A DNA stretch of 64,000 nucleotides from CALNYZ01 sp942490945 (lineage in GTDB: Bacteria; Pseudomonadota; Gammaproteobacteria; UBA6429; Thiohalophilaceae), in assembly GCA_942490945.1 (NCBI GenBank), contig CALNYZ010000044.1:248001-312000 (forward strand), read 5' to 3'. The translations under genes and the position numbers were made by a program. Shown piece by piece: positions 50,782 through 59,585 of the stretch. The notes beneath the pieces were generated by a model. It was given only the letters and a program-made list of their open reading frames with translations, was not told the DNA's origin and did no database searches. Position 1 is the stretch's first letter, and each line of letters begins with the position of its first letter.

Positions 50782-52140
50782 ATGAGTGACACAATCACAC
50801 GCATACTAGTCGTTGACGGTTCTGCCGTTACCCGCACATTATTATCCCGCATTCTGCAGCAGGAGCTGGATGATATTGAAGTTACATCGGTGGAAAGTGG
50901 CCAGGCAGCGATTGGCGCCATGGCAACCAGCAAATACGAACTCATCACGACCGCGCTGCTACTGTCAGATATGGACGGTCTGACGCTAAGCCGCAAAATC
51001 CGTAAATCAGATAATCATAATTACACCCCGGTGATTGTCGTCTCAGGTGATGCTGATTCACGACTGCTGCGCGAAGGCTTTGAAGCTGGCGTAACGGATT
51101 ATTTCGACAAATCACAGGGCTACAAGGCCTTTGCCAGTTTCATACGCTCCTTTATTCAGCGCAATACCGGTCTGGTTGGCCATATCCTGTTTGTTGAGGA
51201 CAGTAAAACGGCCGCGACAGTCACCTGTAAATTACTTGAAAAACAGGGACTTAAAGTTACGCATGTCACCACAGCCGAAGAAGGCCTGGAACTACTGCAA
51301 CAAAGCGAACATGAAGACGGCCACAACGACTATGACATGGTGATAACTGACTTTTATTTAATGGGCAAGCTCACCGGTGGTGACCTGCTGCATGCCATTC
51401 GCGCCAAATTACACCATTCTCAACAAGAATTACCGGTGTTGGTGCTGACCAGCACCGAAGACCAGCAGACGCAGGTAGAGGTGTTTCATGCTGGCGCCAA
51501 TGACTTTGTATCCAAACCTATTATCGAAGAGGTCATGCTGGCACGGGTACGGGCCCTGCTGCTGATTAAACATCAGTACGATGCACTCAAAGATCAGACT
51601 GAAAAAATGCGCCTCATTGCCGCCACAGACAGTCTTACCGGGGTGCGTAGTAAACGCTATCTTGTTGATAATGGTGAAGATTTCTTAAAAGATCCGAAAA
51701 ATCAGCCGGTCTGGGCGATGCTCATTGATATCGACCACTTCAAACAGATTAATGACACCCTGGGCCACATTACAGGCGACCATGTACTGGCCGAGATGGG
51801 AAATAAACTGAATGAGGTCTTCCCTTCTGAAATGGTGGTGCGCTTCGGCGGCGAGGAGTTTTGTATCCTGTTTACCGAAACAAACTACGAAAAAGCGGTC
51901 CGCGCTGCTGAAAACCTGCGCATGATTGTGGCCGAGCTCAAACCCGCCGGAGTTGATGTTACCGTCAGTATCGGTTTGTGTAGCAGTGAGGACCACCCAA
52001 ACCTGCCCCTTACGCGTTTCTTGAATCTGGCTGATAAAGCCCTATATATGGCAAAAGAGAACGGTAGAAACCAGGTGTGCGTAAATACCTCGGACGGACC
52101 GCTGCAGGTAAACAGCGCTGCATTAGCAGAAAACGCATAA
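50782..52140 (+). CDS. Dual-receiver response regulator diguanylate cyclase
   Basis: A 452-residue protein. The first receiver domain (about 5-125) keeps the acidic pocket Asp (ILVVDGSA) but has Ala where the phosphorylated Asp should be (LITTALLLSDMDG), so it is likely not phosphorylated. The second receiver (about 130-260) keeps Asp in VITDFYLMG and the Lys of VSKPI. The GGDEF domain (about 290-430) has DIDHFKQINDTLGH and RFGGEEFCILF with an intact active site but no RxxD inhibitory site. No histidine kinase is adjacent. It is upstream of rpoH but separated by the CIRCE region. Confidence 0.9.
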   Translation: MSDTITRILVVDGSAVTRTLLSRILQQELDDIEVTSVESGQAAIGAMATSKYELITTALLLSDMDGLTLSRKIRKSDNHNYTPVIVVSGDADSRLLREGFEAGVTDYFDKSQGYKAFASFIRSFIQRNTGLVGHILFVEDSKTAATVTCKLLEKQGLKVTHVTTAEEGLELLQQSEHEDGHNDYDMVITDFYLMGKLTGGDLLHAIRAKLHHSQQELPVLVLTSTEDQQTQVEVFHAGANDFVSKPIIEEVMLARVRALLLIKHQYDALKDQTEKMRLIAATDSLTGVRSKRYLVDNGEDFLKDPKNQPVWAMLIDIDHFKQINDTLGHITGDHVLAEMGNKLNEVFPSEMVVRFGGEEFCILFTETNYEKAVRAAENLRMIVAELKPAGVDVTVSIGLCSSEDHPNLPLTRFLNLADKALYMAKENGRNQVCVNTSDGPLQVNSAALAENA

Positions 52141-52191
52141 CTTATTGTTTTAAAAGTATTTGTAGTTAATTTAGATCTGTTCTATCCCATC

Positions 52192-52219
52192 TGAACTATT
52201 CGAAAAGTTAGCACTCTAA
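52192..52219 (+). promoter_or_regulatory. Candidate sigma-E promoter of rpoH
   Basis: TGAACTA (52192-52198) resembles the sigma-E -35 element and TCTAA (52215-52219) the -10, with 16 bp between. rpoH is a known sigma-E target in enterobacteria, which supports this reading. No equally good sigma-70 pair is visible between 52141 and 52230. Confidence 0.55.
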
Positions 52220-52234
52220 GGATGTGAGTGCTAA
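52208..52234. promoter_or_regulatory. CIRCE operator (HrcA binding site) upstream of rpoH
   Basis: TTAGCACTC at 52208-52216 and GAGTGCTAA at 52226-52234 form a perfect 9-bp inverted repeat with the exact 9-bp spacer of the CIRCE consensus. It lies 35 bp upstream of the first rpoH ATG and overlaps the -10 region and expected transcription start of the candidate sigma-E promoter. CIRCE normally precedes groESL or dnaK operons and is bound by the repressor HrcA. Confidence 0.92.
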
Positions 52235-52269
52235 AATACACCAAAATTACTCATCATTATCAGGAGAGG

Positions 52270-53133
52270 ATGACAGTAATGACAATGAACAAAGCTTTAC
52301 AGTTACAAATGGCCATTCCGATGGGCGATTTAAACGCCTATACCCGTGCGGCCAGCCAGTTCCCTATGTTAACAGCAGAGGAAGAGCGTCAGCTTGCAAT
52401 TCAATTGCGCGACAATAATGATCTGGACGCCGCGCAGCAACTGATTCTCTCACACTTACGATTTGTCGCGCATGTTGCGCGAAGCTATGCCGGTTATGGA
52501 CTGGCCGTAGCCGACCTGATTCAGGAAGGGAATATCGGCTTGATGAAAGCGGTAAAGCGTTTTGATCCTGAACGTGGTGTGCGTCTGGTATCGTTCGCGG
52601 TGTACTGGATTCGCGCGGAAATTCACGAATTTATTTTACGTAACTGGCGCATTGTTAAAGTCGCGACAACCAAGGCACAACGTAAATTGTTCTTTAACCT
52701 GCGTAGCGCCAAGGACAAACTCGGCTGGTTAACGCATGCGGAAGCGGAAGCCGTCGCTGACGATTTGGGTGTCACGACAAAAGATGTCTATGAAATGGAA
52801 TCTCGCATGAGTGGTACCGATCTGGGATATGATGAGCCGGATAATGATGACAGCGATAGCTATATGCCATCACCGGTAGCCTATTTGCAAGACAACCGTT
52901 ATGAACCATCAAGAACCGTCGAAGGTGGTAATACAACGGACTACCAGCATGACAAACTGCACAATGCGCTGGCTGTTTTGGATGATCGAAGCAAGGACAT
53001 CATCAGTGCACGCTGGTTGGTTGATGATAAAACGACCCTGCAGGATCTGGCTGACAAGTATCAGATTTCGGCGGAGCGTGTACGTCAGCTGGAAAATAAC
53101 GCGATGAAAAAATTGCGTGCCGCGATGGCATAG
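52270..53133 (+). CDS. rpoH: Heat-shock sigma factor RpoH (sigma-32)
   Basis: A 287-residue sigma factor. LILSHLRFVAHVARSYAGYG and DLIQEGNIGLMKAVKRFDPE (region 2), WIRAEIHEFILRNWRIVKVA (regions 2.4 to RpoH box) and ATTKAQRKLFFNLR, the RpoH-specific motif, are nearly identical to E. coli, as is the region 4.2 helix-turn-helix SAERVRQLENNAMKKLRAA. A ribosome site (AGGAGAGG at 52262-52269) precedes three possible ATGs at 52270, 52279 and 52285; spacing favours 52279 or 52285. It is followed by a terminator. Confidence 0.97.
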   Translation: MTVMTMNKALQLQMAIPMGDLNAYTRAASQFPMLTAEEERQLAIQLRDNNDLDAAQQLILSHLRFVAHVARSYAGYGLAVADLIQEGNIGLMKAVKRFDPERGVRLVSFAVYWIRAEIHEFILRNWRIVKVATTKAQRKLFFNLRSAKDKLGWLTHAEAEAVADDLGVTTKDVYEMESRMSGTDLGYDEPDNDDSDSYMPSPVAYLQDNRYEPSRTVEGGNTTDYQHDKLHNALAVLDDRSKDIISARWLVDDKTTLQDLADKYQISAERVRQLENNAMKKLRAAMA

Positions 53134-53159
53134 TATTTTTTTATTTAAAGGTAATATAT

Positions 53160-53192
53160 AAAGGCCGCATTGCGTGATACAGTGCGGCCTTT
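53160..53192. terminator. Bidirectional terminator between rpoH and the coiled-coil gene
   Basis: AAAGGCCGCA pairs with TGCGGCCTTT around a 13-base loop, in the 109 bp between two convergent genes. Each side gives a short A/T-rich tail, so it can serve both directions. Confidence 0.8.
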
Positions 53193-53242
53193 GTTATTAC
53201 AGGTAGCGGATATTTATCCTAAAACCCTATCCTGATTGGAAG

Positions 53243-53926
53243 TCATGAACCACTGTCCGAAGCGTCATCATCCCCGCTACTGTGTTTATTACCCGTCGAA
53301 AGCTTTTGCTTGAGTTGGTACATTTCGTTCTTCAGGCGCTGCTCGCCGTCTTTTTGCCCACCTTCGTACATTTGTGCGTATTCAAGTGTCATGCGCTCCA
53401 TGGATTCCATTGCCGCATCAAAATCTGCCTGTAGTTGTGCATTCTTTTCTTTGAGCAATACTTTTTCTTCGCGTAGGCGTGATACCTGTTTTTTTGTTTC
53501 CAGCTCTTCGCTTTCACTTGCAGTATTTTTCTGCGGCGCGGCATTGGCTGTTTGCTCTACCAGGCCGATAAAACTGTTGGACAGGTTATTCACTTCCTTG
53601 TCGATCCCGCCAATGCCCGTATCGTTATAGCCCATATAGGCATTGACCATACGGTTGTACAGGCTCTTTTCACAGTTCATGATCGTAGCAATCACTTCAT
53701 CCACTTTGGCATCATCCAGATTCGTGAGGCTCTTTACTTTGTTTGCCAGTGCGGCACGATGGGCATCTTCATCCTGTTTGACTTTATTGACCAGATCCCG
53801 AGCCATGGCTTTTTTCTTCATGCGGCAACGCATCATGAAAAACACCAGCACGATCAGTATTAACGCCAGCCCGGCACCCACTTCGGATGCGACCACCAAC
53901 AAACTGATTGTCTTTTCGCTAATCAT
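53243..53926 (-). CDS. Single-pass membrane protein with coiled coil, partner of the VWA protein
   Basis: A 227-residue protein. One N-terminal helix (VGAGLALILIVLVFFMMRC) is followed by a basic stretch (RMKKKAMARD) and a cytoplasmic helical domain. A coiled coil covers about 140-205 (SRLREEKVLLKEKNAQLQA; RLKNEMYQLKQKL), ending in a Ser/Asp-rich tail. I do not recognise the family. Its start overlaps the stop of the VWA gene by 4 bp, so the two are probably made together. Confidence 0.75.
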   Translation of the reverse strand: MISEKTISLLVVASEVGAGLALILIVLVFFMMRCRMKKKAMARDLVNKVKQDEDAHRAALANKVKSLTNLDDAKVDEVIATIMNCEKSLYNRMVNAYMGYNDTGIGGIDKEVNNLSNSFIGLVEQTANAAPQKNTASESEELETKKQVSRLREEKVLLKEKNAQLQADFDAAMESMERMTLEYAQMYEGGQKDGEQRLKNEMYQLKQKLSTGNKHSSGDDDASDSGS

Positions 53927-55809
53927 AATCCCAGCTCTTCTTGCTCTTTAGCCTCGCGTTTTTTCTTCCGTTTACGCCAGAAAAAATACCCTGCCCCGCC
54001 GCCGATGATGAGAACACCATTGACGACCGCAATCAGGATAATCACCTGTGTCCAATTAAAGCTATCATCATCCTTGTTGCCCTTTTTATCGGCATGTTCA
54101 TCCTTTTTATTAACTTCGGGCGCCGGTTCGGCGCCAGGTTTTTCGATTTCTGGGGGCTCGATTGCTGCAGGCTCGGGTTCGGGTGGCAATCCGACCGGTT
54201 TTACTTCCTCCTCGGTATCCATTTCGAGTGGCTTTTCGCCGGCTTTGGCGTCCAGTGCACGCTCGAATGCGACCTCAAAAGGTTTGTCATTCACACGTGT
54301 ACCCGCCACCGCAATTTTCACGACCTTGCCGGCAAGTGATTTATCCAGTTCCGTTTGCCAGGTATCTTCATCTTTTTGTTGCAAGGTGACTTTCTGCCCT
54401 TCGGGCAGGGTAATTTGCATCGATACCGATTCCGGTATCAATAAGGACATGCGCGGCTTGACCTGTACCACAAACGTGCCAGAGCCGTCCTGTTCAATTT
54501 TCACATCCGCAGGTGTGTCATGCACTTTCAGGCTGTGTTTGGTCTCGCGTTTGAAGGTCGGTCCTTTGGCCTGAATTGTCAATTCGATATCACCGCGTAA
54601 TTGATTCGAGGTGAAAGTAACCGTATACACCCCGTCTTTGGCCAGTTTGTCGTCCAGTTTGCCGTCATCAAACATGGGGGTTTCGCTTTGTGCACCCAGT
54701 GCCTTGGCATTCTGGTAGGCATTAAAGCGCACCAGCGAGAGGAGCTTTTCTTGCGTCACGGTGCGATTATCCTGCAGTAAACGTGCGCTGATTGTCAGCT
54801 TGTCACCGTAGAGTATATTGTTCGGAAAATTACTGGTGCTCAATTTCAGGTTGGTGATCACCATGACGCGGTTATCCGGGTCAACGGCGGCGCGTAACGC
54901 CCACTCGCCCACTTCCGGATCTTTTGATGAAATGAGGTCGTAACCGGTATCACTGAACCAGCTTACCTGCTTCGGATGACTTTTCGCGGTCCAACGCTTA
55001 CCAGAGGGAGAAACCAGTTCGGTGGGTTTATCCGCATCTTTACGAAATGCCAGGACGGTCATGTCTTTTATGCTTTTATCGATGGTGAATTTGTTGTCGA
55101 GTAAGGGGACGGTATCCACCGGCGCGGTTTTCTCGAAAATGCGTAAAAACACGCGGTTTAATTGATCGGCGGTTTCGACTGTTTCGTGCCAGCCATCTGT
55201 AAATCCGGCTAACGACGACATCAGCTTGCTGTCAGCATTTTTCGACAGCCCAATTGTATGTACCGTCACACCGGCAGCTTTTAACTGCGGCAGTATGCCG
55301 TGCAAAATGCGCTTACGGGAGGCTTCGTTGTCATTCGCGTTTTTGGAGATATCCACATAGCCATCCGTGAGCAGCACCAGATGTCGTCGTACATTGCGAT
55401 CCGGGGTTTTCCAGTCGCGGGTACTTTTTAATAAGGCCGATTCGATGTCAGTGAACAGGCCACGAGAGTGGATTTTGCCTGCTTCCCTGCGGGCGAGCGT
55501 CTTCCAGCTATCGCTGGCCTGACCAACTGGCACCTGGGCATTAACGAATTTACCAAACGTCCAGACGCCGGAACGGGTATTTTTCGGCATCATGCCTACC
55601 AGCATACGCAGTGCCGGTGCACGCAGGTTCTTCGGATCATTCTGTTTCATGCTACCCGAGACATCGATGACAACCCGTACGTCACTGATTTTCTCTGCTG
55701 CGATCGCGGGCTGGGTCAGAATGCCAAAACAGCCGACTACAACGGTAAAAAACAGCGTAAATCCTCGCCAATTACAGCCAGGCGGATAATGAGATGTGTA
55801 CTCGTCCAA
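53923..55809 (-). CDS. Von Willebrand factor A domain membrane protein
   Basis: A 628-residue protein. A signal peptide (GFTLFFTVVVGCFGILTQPAIA) is followed by a VWA domain with an intact MIDAS motif, VVIDVSGSMKQNDP (about 46-60), with Thr in GLFTDIESALL and Asp in LLTDGYVD. Beta-rich domains follow (about 240-500), then a Pro/Glu-rich linker (EPEPAAIEPPEIEKPG), a transmembrane helix (VIILIAVVNGVLIIGGGAGY) and a basic tail. The first codon is TTG (55809); no ATG lies before the signal. It probably displays an adhesion or metal-dependent binding domain in the periplasm. Confidence 0.85.
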   Translation of the reverse strand: MDEYTSHYPPGCNWRGFTLFFTVVVGCFGILTQPAIAAEKISDVRVVIDVSGSMKQNDPKNLRAPALRMLVGMMPKNTRSGVWTFGKFVNAQVPVGQASDSWKTLARREAGKIHSRGLFTDIESALLKSTRDWKTPDRNVRRHLVLLTDGYVDISKNANDNEASRKRILHGILPQLKAAGVTVHTIGLSKNADSKLMSSLAGFTDGWHETVETADQLNRVFLRIFEKTAPVDTVPLLDNKFTIDKSIKDMTVLAFRKDADKPTELVSPSGKRWTAKSHPKQVSWFSDTGYDLISSKDPEVGEWALRAAVDPDNRVMVITNLKLSTSNFPNNILYGDKLTISARLLQDNRTVTQEKLLSLVRFNAYQNAKALGAQSETPMFDDGKLDDKLAKDGVYTVTFTSNQLRGDIELTIQAKGPTFKRETKHSLKVHDTPADVKIEQDGSGTFVVQVKPRMSLLIPESVSMQITLPEGQKVTLQQKDEDTWQTELDKSLAGKVVKIAVAGTRVNDKPFEVAFERALDAKAGEKPLEMDTEEEVKPVGLPPEPEPAAIEPPEIEKPGAEPAPEVNKKDEHADKKGNKDDDSFNWTQVIILIAVVNGVLIIGGGAGYFFWRKRKKKREAKEQEELGL

Positions 55810-55907
55810 TAGCGCTAATCCAGATTATTCCTACTTAATTAAGAATAGGACAAACCTGTTAAAAAGCAATAAGTTAGCAAATGGAGTTAAAGTTTAAGGA
55901 AAATTAT

Positions 55908-56009
55908 CTATTTAGTGAGAATAACAGAAAGAAAGCTCAGCCAGCTGATGACAACCAATACCACGATGATGGTGAGTGGGAAATTCTGAAAGGTGAACAT
56001 TTGCTTCAT
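55908..56009 (-). CDS. Possible 33-residue single-helix membrane protein
   Basis: A short frame: MKQMFTFQNFPLTI, then a hydrophobic helix (about 12-31, IIVVLVVISWLSFLSVI), ending LTK. A ribosome site CAAAGG lies 7 bases before the ATG. It sits between ccoS and the VWA gene on the same strand. Small single-helix proteins occur around cbb3 oxidases, but I see no clear match to CcoM or CcoH. It could also be a chance frame. Confidence 0.45.
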   Translation of the reverse strand: MKQMFTFQNFPLTIIVVLVVISWLSFLSVILTK

Positions 56010-56067
56010 GGTAAGGCCTTTGCTGCGCTCATTAATAAGTAGATTCTAATATACAGACGGTTATTCT

Positions 56068-56283
56068 TCAATCATCATGGCCAGATTTTTCACGCGCGGT
56101 TTGATCGGGCGTTTTTTTATGACGAGAACTCGGGATCAGCGGATCATCTTCATCCATTAATATCCGGTGCGCCGGGCCTTCCATATCTTCAAATTGCCCA
56201 CTTTTTACTGCCCAAATGAAGGCCGCGATGGCAATCAGCAAGACCACCACCGCAAGTGGAATGAGTAAATAAAGAATATCCAT
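56068..56283 (-). CDS. ccoS: cbb3 oxidase maturation protein CcoS
   Basis: A 71-residue protein. MDILYLLIPLAVVVLLIAIAAF is the transmembrane N-terminus, followed by WAVKSGQFEDMEGPAHRIL, the CcoS/FixS signature, and a charged C-terminal tail. It is needed for cofactor insertion in cbb3 oxidase. It starts 1 bp after the ccoI stop. Confidence 0.95.
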   Translation of the reverse strand: MDILYLLIPLAVVVLLIAIAAFIWAVKSGQFEDMEGPAHRILMDEDDPLIPSSRHKKTPDQTAREKSGHDD

Positions 56284-56284
56284 C

Positions 56285-58762
56285 TTATGTCTCAGCCGCA
56301 GGTGTTGTTGCAAGGCGCAGTGAATTCATTACCACAATCAACGAACTGGCGGACATGCCAATCGCCGCGGCCCAGGGCGGCACAAAGCCCATGGCAGCCA
56401 TGGGCAAGGCCACAATATTATAGAGTATCGCCCAGGCAAGATTCTGTTTAATCACTGACAAGGTCTTGCGGCTAAAGTGATAAGCATACGCCAGCGCCTG
56501 CAGTCTGTCGCCAAGCAATACCATATCACTGCTGACCTGGGCGAGCTGGGTGCCACTGCCCATTGCGATTGACACCTGCGCCTGCGCCAATACCGGCGCA
56601 TCATTGACCCCATCACCAACCATCGCGACCACGTCACCCTGTTGCTGCCATTGTTTTAGCAAGCGCAATTTATCGTCCGGTGTACAGGCAGCATGCCAGG
56701 TTTTAATACCGACCATGCGGGCAAGCCGTTTGACGTTTGCCTCATGGTCACCACTTAACAGCACACACTCACAGCCGAGTTTTTGTAGCGAGTCGATCAG
56801 CACCTCGCTATCTGGCCGGACTTCATCCTGCAAATAAAAAATTGCCCAAACCTGCTCGCGATCTCCCAGTGCAATATGCGTCAACAGTTCATCGGCAACG
56901 ACAGCAGAGCTTAATTGACTACCGCTCAACTGTGCGACCCATTCAGGATTGCCAATGCGGTAAGTTGTGCAGCTGGTGTGTGCTTCCAGACCGAGGCCAA
57001 CATGATTCTGCACCGCGGTGAACTCAACCGGTACCGTATCGAAGTGATGAAAGGCGCGCGCCAATGGATGTTCAGAATGTTGCTCGATGGTTGCCGCCAT
57101 GGTTTCACACTCGAGCTGTGAATAGTCACTGCTGAGTTGCGTGTCAGAAATGACCAGCTGACCGGTCGTCAGGGTACCGGTTTTATCAAAAGCAATTCTG
57201 TTTACTTTCGCAAATGTTTCCAGCGCATGGCCTCGGGTGATGAGCAAACCAATACGCGTCAGGTTACCGGTTGCTGCTGTCAATGCCACAGGCGTAGCAA
57301 GTGACAGGGCACACGGACAGGTAACGACCAACACAGAGATCACTACCCACAAGGTATGAGCAGGGTCGATCTGATACCAGGCAAGCGCGACCAGCGCCGC
57401 GATAATTAGCAGACCCGCAACGAAATAACCGGCAACCCGATCCGCCAGTTGTGCCAGCTGTGGTTTTTCTGTCTGTGCACGATCAAGTAAACGTTGAATA
57501 GAGGAGAGTACCGTGTCTGCGCCGACTTTATCGACACGTAGGGTGAGTGGATTATCCATGTTAACACTGCCACCAATCACATGTTCACCGGCCTGCTTGA
57601 CCAGCGGCATACTTTCGCCAGTCAGAATGGATTCGTTAACATTTGAACGTCCGGAAATTATGGTTGCATCTGCCGGAATCGTTTCGCCGGGTTTGATAAA
57701 AACCGTGTCGCCAACCTGCAAGTCTGCAACCAGTACCTGCTCCTGTTGCTGATCACGAATGCAGGTTGTTACCGGCGGCAACAACTTGATCAATTGTTCT
57801 GCAACATGACCGGCCGTCTGTCGCGCACGCATTTCCAGAAAGCGCCCCGCCAATAAAAAGAAAGTAAACATGGTGACCGAGTCAAAATAAATTTCACCAC
57901 TGTTTGAAATGGTCGCCCAGACACTGGCCAGATACGCACCGCCAATGGCAAGTGCCACTGGCACATCCATACCCAGTTGCAATTGGCCATAGCGAATACG
58001 ACGTATATCGCGCCATGCAGAGTTAAAAAATGTTTGTGCCGAATAAAACACAACCGGCGTGGCAATAAGAAAACTGATCCAGCGAAAGAAGTTTGCCATT
58101 TTTTGATCACTGACATCGGCTGCACCTGCATACAAGGCGATAGCCAGCATCATGACCTGCATCGCGCCGAGACCAGCAACCGCGAGACGTGTTAATGCAC
58201 GCTGGCGTTCTTTTTTATAAATCACTTCCTGCCTGCCCGGATCAAACGGATGGGCTCGATAGCCGATACTGGCAATGGCTTTTAAAATGTCACTCAGTTT
58301 TAGGACACTATTGTCCCACTTGACTCGTGCCCGGTGGGTTGCATAGTTGACCTGAAACTGGATGACACCTGACAATTTGCTGACATGCCGTTCATTGAGC
58401 CAGACACAGGCTGCACAAACGATTCCTTCCAGAATAAGGTGCGCTTCTTTGATCGTTGCCAGTCCTTTTTCTTGTGTGACAAAGGATTTCTGTACGCCCT
58501 GATCATCATATAAATCCAGTTTCGCCAGTTCATCTGTAATAGAGTCAGCTGCTTGCAGGGAATTGACAGTACGGTAGTCATAAAAATGGGTAAGATTATT
58601 GTCAACAATTGTCTGCGCAACCGCCTGACAGCCAGGGCAGCACATTGCCTGTTGTTTATTATTAATGGACACCGAATAATGACTGGTAGCAGGAACAGGC
58701 AGGCCGCAATGGAAACAGACTTCGTGTGGATCATTCACAGAATCGTTGGCTACTGTATTCAT
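56285..58762 (-). CDS. ccoI: Copper P1B-type ATPase CcoI (FixI)
   Basis: An 825-residue copper exporter supplying cbb3 oxidase assembly. The N-terminal Cys-rich region (CFHCGLP; CCPGC) is followed by a heavy-metal domain with VCAACVWL. Eight transmembrane helices carry the CPC metal motif (TCPCALSLATP). ILTGESMP, FDKTGTLTTGQ (phosphorylated Asp), SEHPLARA and VGDGVNDAPVLAQA are all present. It follows ccoH by 7 bp. Confidence 0.97.
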   Translation of the reverse strand: MNTVANDSVNDPHEVCFHCGLPVPATSHYSVSINNKQQAMCCPGCQAVAQTIVDNNLTHFYDYRTVNSLQAADSITDELAKLDLYDDQGVQKSFVTQEKGLATIKEAHLILEGIVCAACVWLNERHVSKLSGVIQFQVNYATHRARVKWDNSVLKLSDILKAIASIGYRAHPFDPGRQEVIYKKERQRALTRLAVAGLGAMQVMMLAIALYAGAADVSDQKMANFFRWISFLIATPVVFYSAQTFFNSAWRDIRRIRYGQLQLGMDVPVALAIGGAYLASVWATISNSGEIYFDSVTMFTFFLLAGRFLEMRARQTAGHVAEQLIKLLPPVTTCIRDQQQEQVLVADLQVGDTVFIKPGETIPADATIISGRSNVNESILTGESMPLVKQAGEHVIGGSVNMDNPLTLRVDKVGADTVLSSIQRLLDRAQTEKPQLAQLADRVAGYFVAGLLIIAALVALAWYQIDPAHTLWVVISVLVVTCPCALSLATPVALTAATGNLTRIGLLITRGHALETFAKVNRIAFDKTGTLTTGQLVISDTQLSSDYSQLECETMAATIEQHSEHPLARAFHHFDTVPVEFTAVQNHVGLGLEAHTSCTTYRIGNPEWVAQLSGSQLSSAVVADELLTHIALGDREQVWAIFYLQDEVRPDSEVLIDSLQKLGCECVLLSGDHEANVKRLARMVGIKTWHAACTPDDKLRLLKQWQQQGDVVAMVGDGVNDAPVLAQAQVSIAMGSGTQLAQVSSDMVLLGDRLQALAYAYHFSRKTLSVIKQNLAWAILYNIVALPMAAMGFVPPWAAAIGMSASSLIVVMNSLRLATTPAAET

Positions 58763-58769
58763 AGAGCGG

Positions 58770-59585
58770 CTACTTCAGTTTGATTAATGTATGTGCGCGC
58801 ACTTCATGCTGGAGTTTATCTTTTTTAATATGAATAAGCACATCCCAACGGCCTGGTTCGGGCAATGTCATACTGATTTTGTATTTACCATGCTCCAGTT
58901 CTTTCAGCTCATGCGTCTGATCCAGAGCCGGATTGGCATTACGCAAAAATTGAACCACGATACGGGCCTGTGTTACCGGTTTACCTTTCGCGTCCAGAAC
59001 CTGTACCTGAAATTCTGCCGGTTGTTTTGCATAGGCTTCGTTTATCCAGCCCTTTTTAACTACCCAACCACGTCGTAACTGGGCGTCACGACGGGCTTTG
59101 TAATCATTAAATTCATCCTGTTTTTCCTGATAATCATGTTTAACCGCTCCGGTAAAATATGATTCCACATTAGCGCCACTGCGTGGCTTGGGTAACAGTT
59201 TGTCTGCCGTACTGGCGTCCAGTCCTTTTTGTGCCAGCGTAATGAAAATAATGTCAGCCGTGGCGAGCAGGACAAAAAATCCGATTATCGCATAGGGAAC
59301 CCAGTTATATCCCTGATACCATTTTTTCTGCACAGTTTTATCGCTAACCCGTCCTGCATATAAACTCAGGATATAAATGGTCAGGCCGTAAATGGCGATC
59401 TGGATTGCCATCACATCCGGGCCGGGCCAATCAATCAATAACAGGGGAAAATATACAACACATACCAGCACCAGTGTCGTTATCGAGGCGGTCACCCGGC
59501 TCAACTTGATACCCTTAAGCAAGATGAAAAACAGGATGATAATGGATACCACACCCAGCAATAACGTTATCAGTAAATTACTCAT
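58770..59585 (-). CDS. ccoH: FixH/CcoH-like protein with extended N-terminus
   Basis: A 271-residue protein. The C-terminal 175 residues match FixH/CcoH: one helix (WVPYAIIGFFVLLATADIIF) then a periplasmic Ig-like domain (AEFQVQVLDAKGKPVTQARI; GKYKISMTLPEPGRWDVLIH). The N-terminal 90 residues add three more hydrophobic helices (LLITLLLGVVSIIILFFILL, ITTLVLVCVVYFPLLLIDW, IQIAIYGLTIYILSLYAG), so it is longer than the usual 150-180 residues. The ATG at 59585 overlaps the ccoG stop by one base. Confidence 0.88.
   Translation of the reverse strand: MSNLLITLLLGVVSIIILFFILLKGIKLSRVTASITTLVLVCVVYFPLLLIDWPGPDVMAIQIAIYGLTIYILSLYAGRVSDKTVQKKWYQGYNWVPYAIIGFFVLLATADIIFITLAQKGLDASTADKLLPKPRSGANVESYFTGAVKHDYQEKQDEFNDYKARRDAQLRRGWVVKKGWINEAYAKQPAEFQVQVLDAKGKPVTQARIVVQFLRNANPALDQTHELKELEHGKYKISMTLPEPGRWDVLIHIKKDKLQHEVRAHTLIKLK

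Noticed and set aside
55984..56033. Eight-codon frame (MSAAKALP) whose stop overlaps the start of the 33-residue ORF
   Set aside because: Too short to support; noted only as possible coupling.
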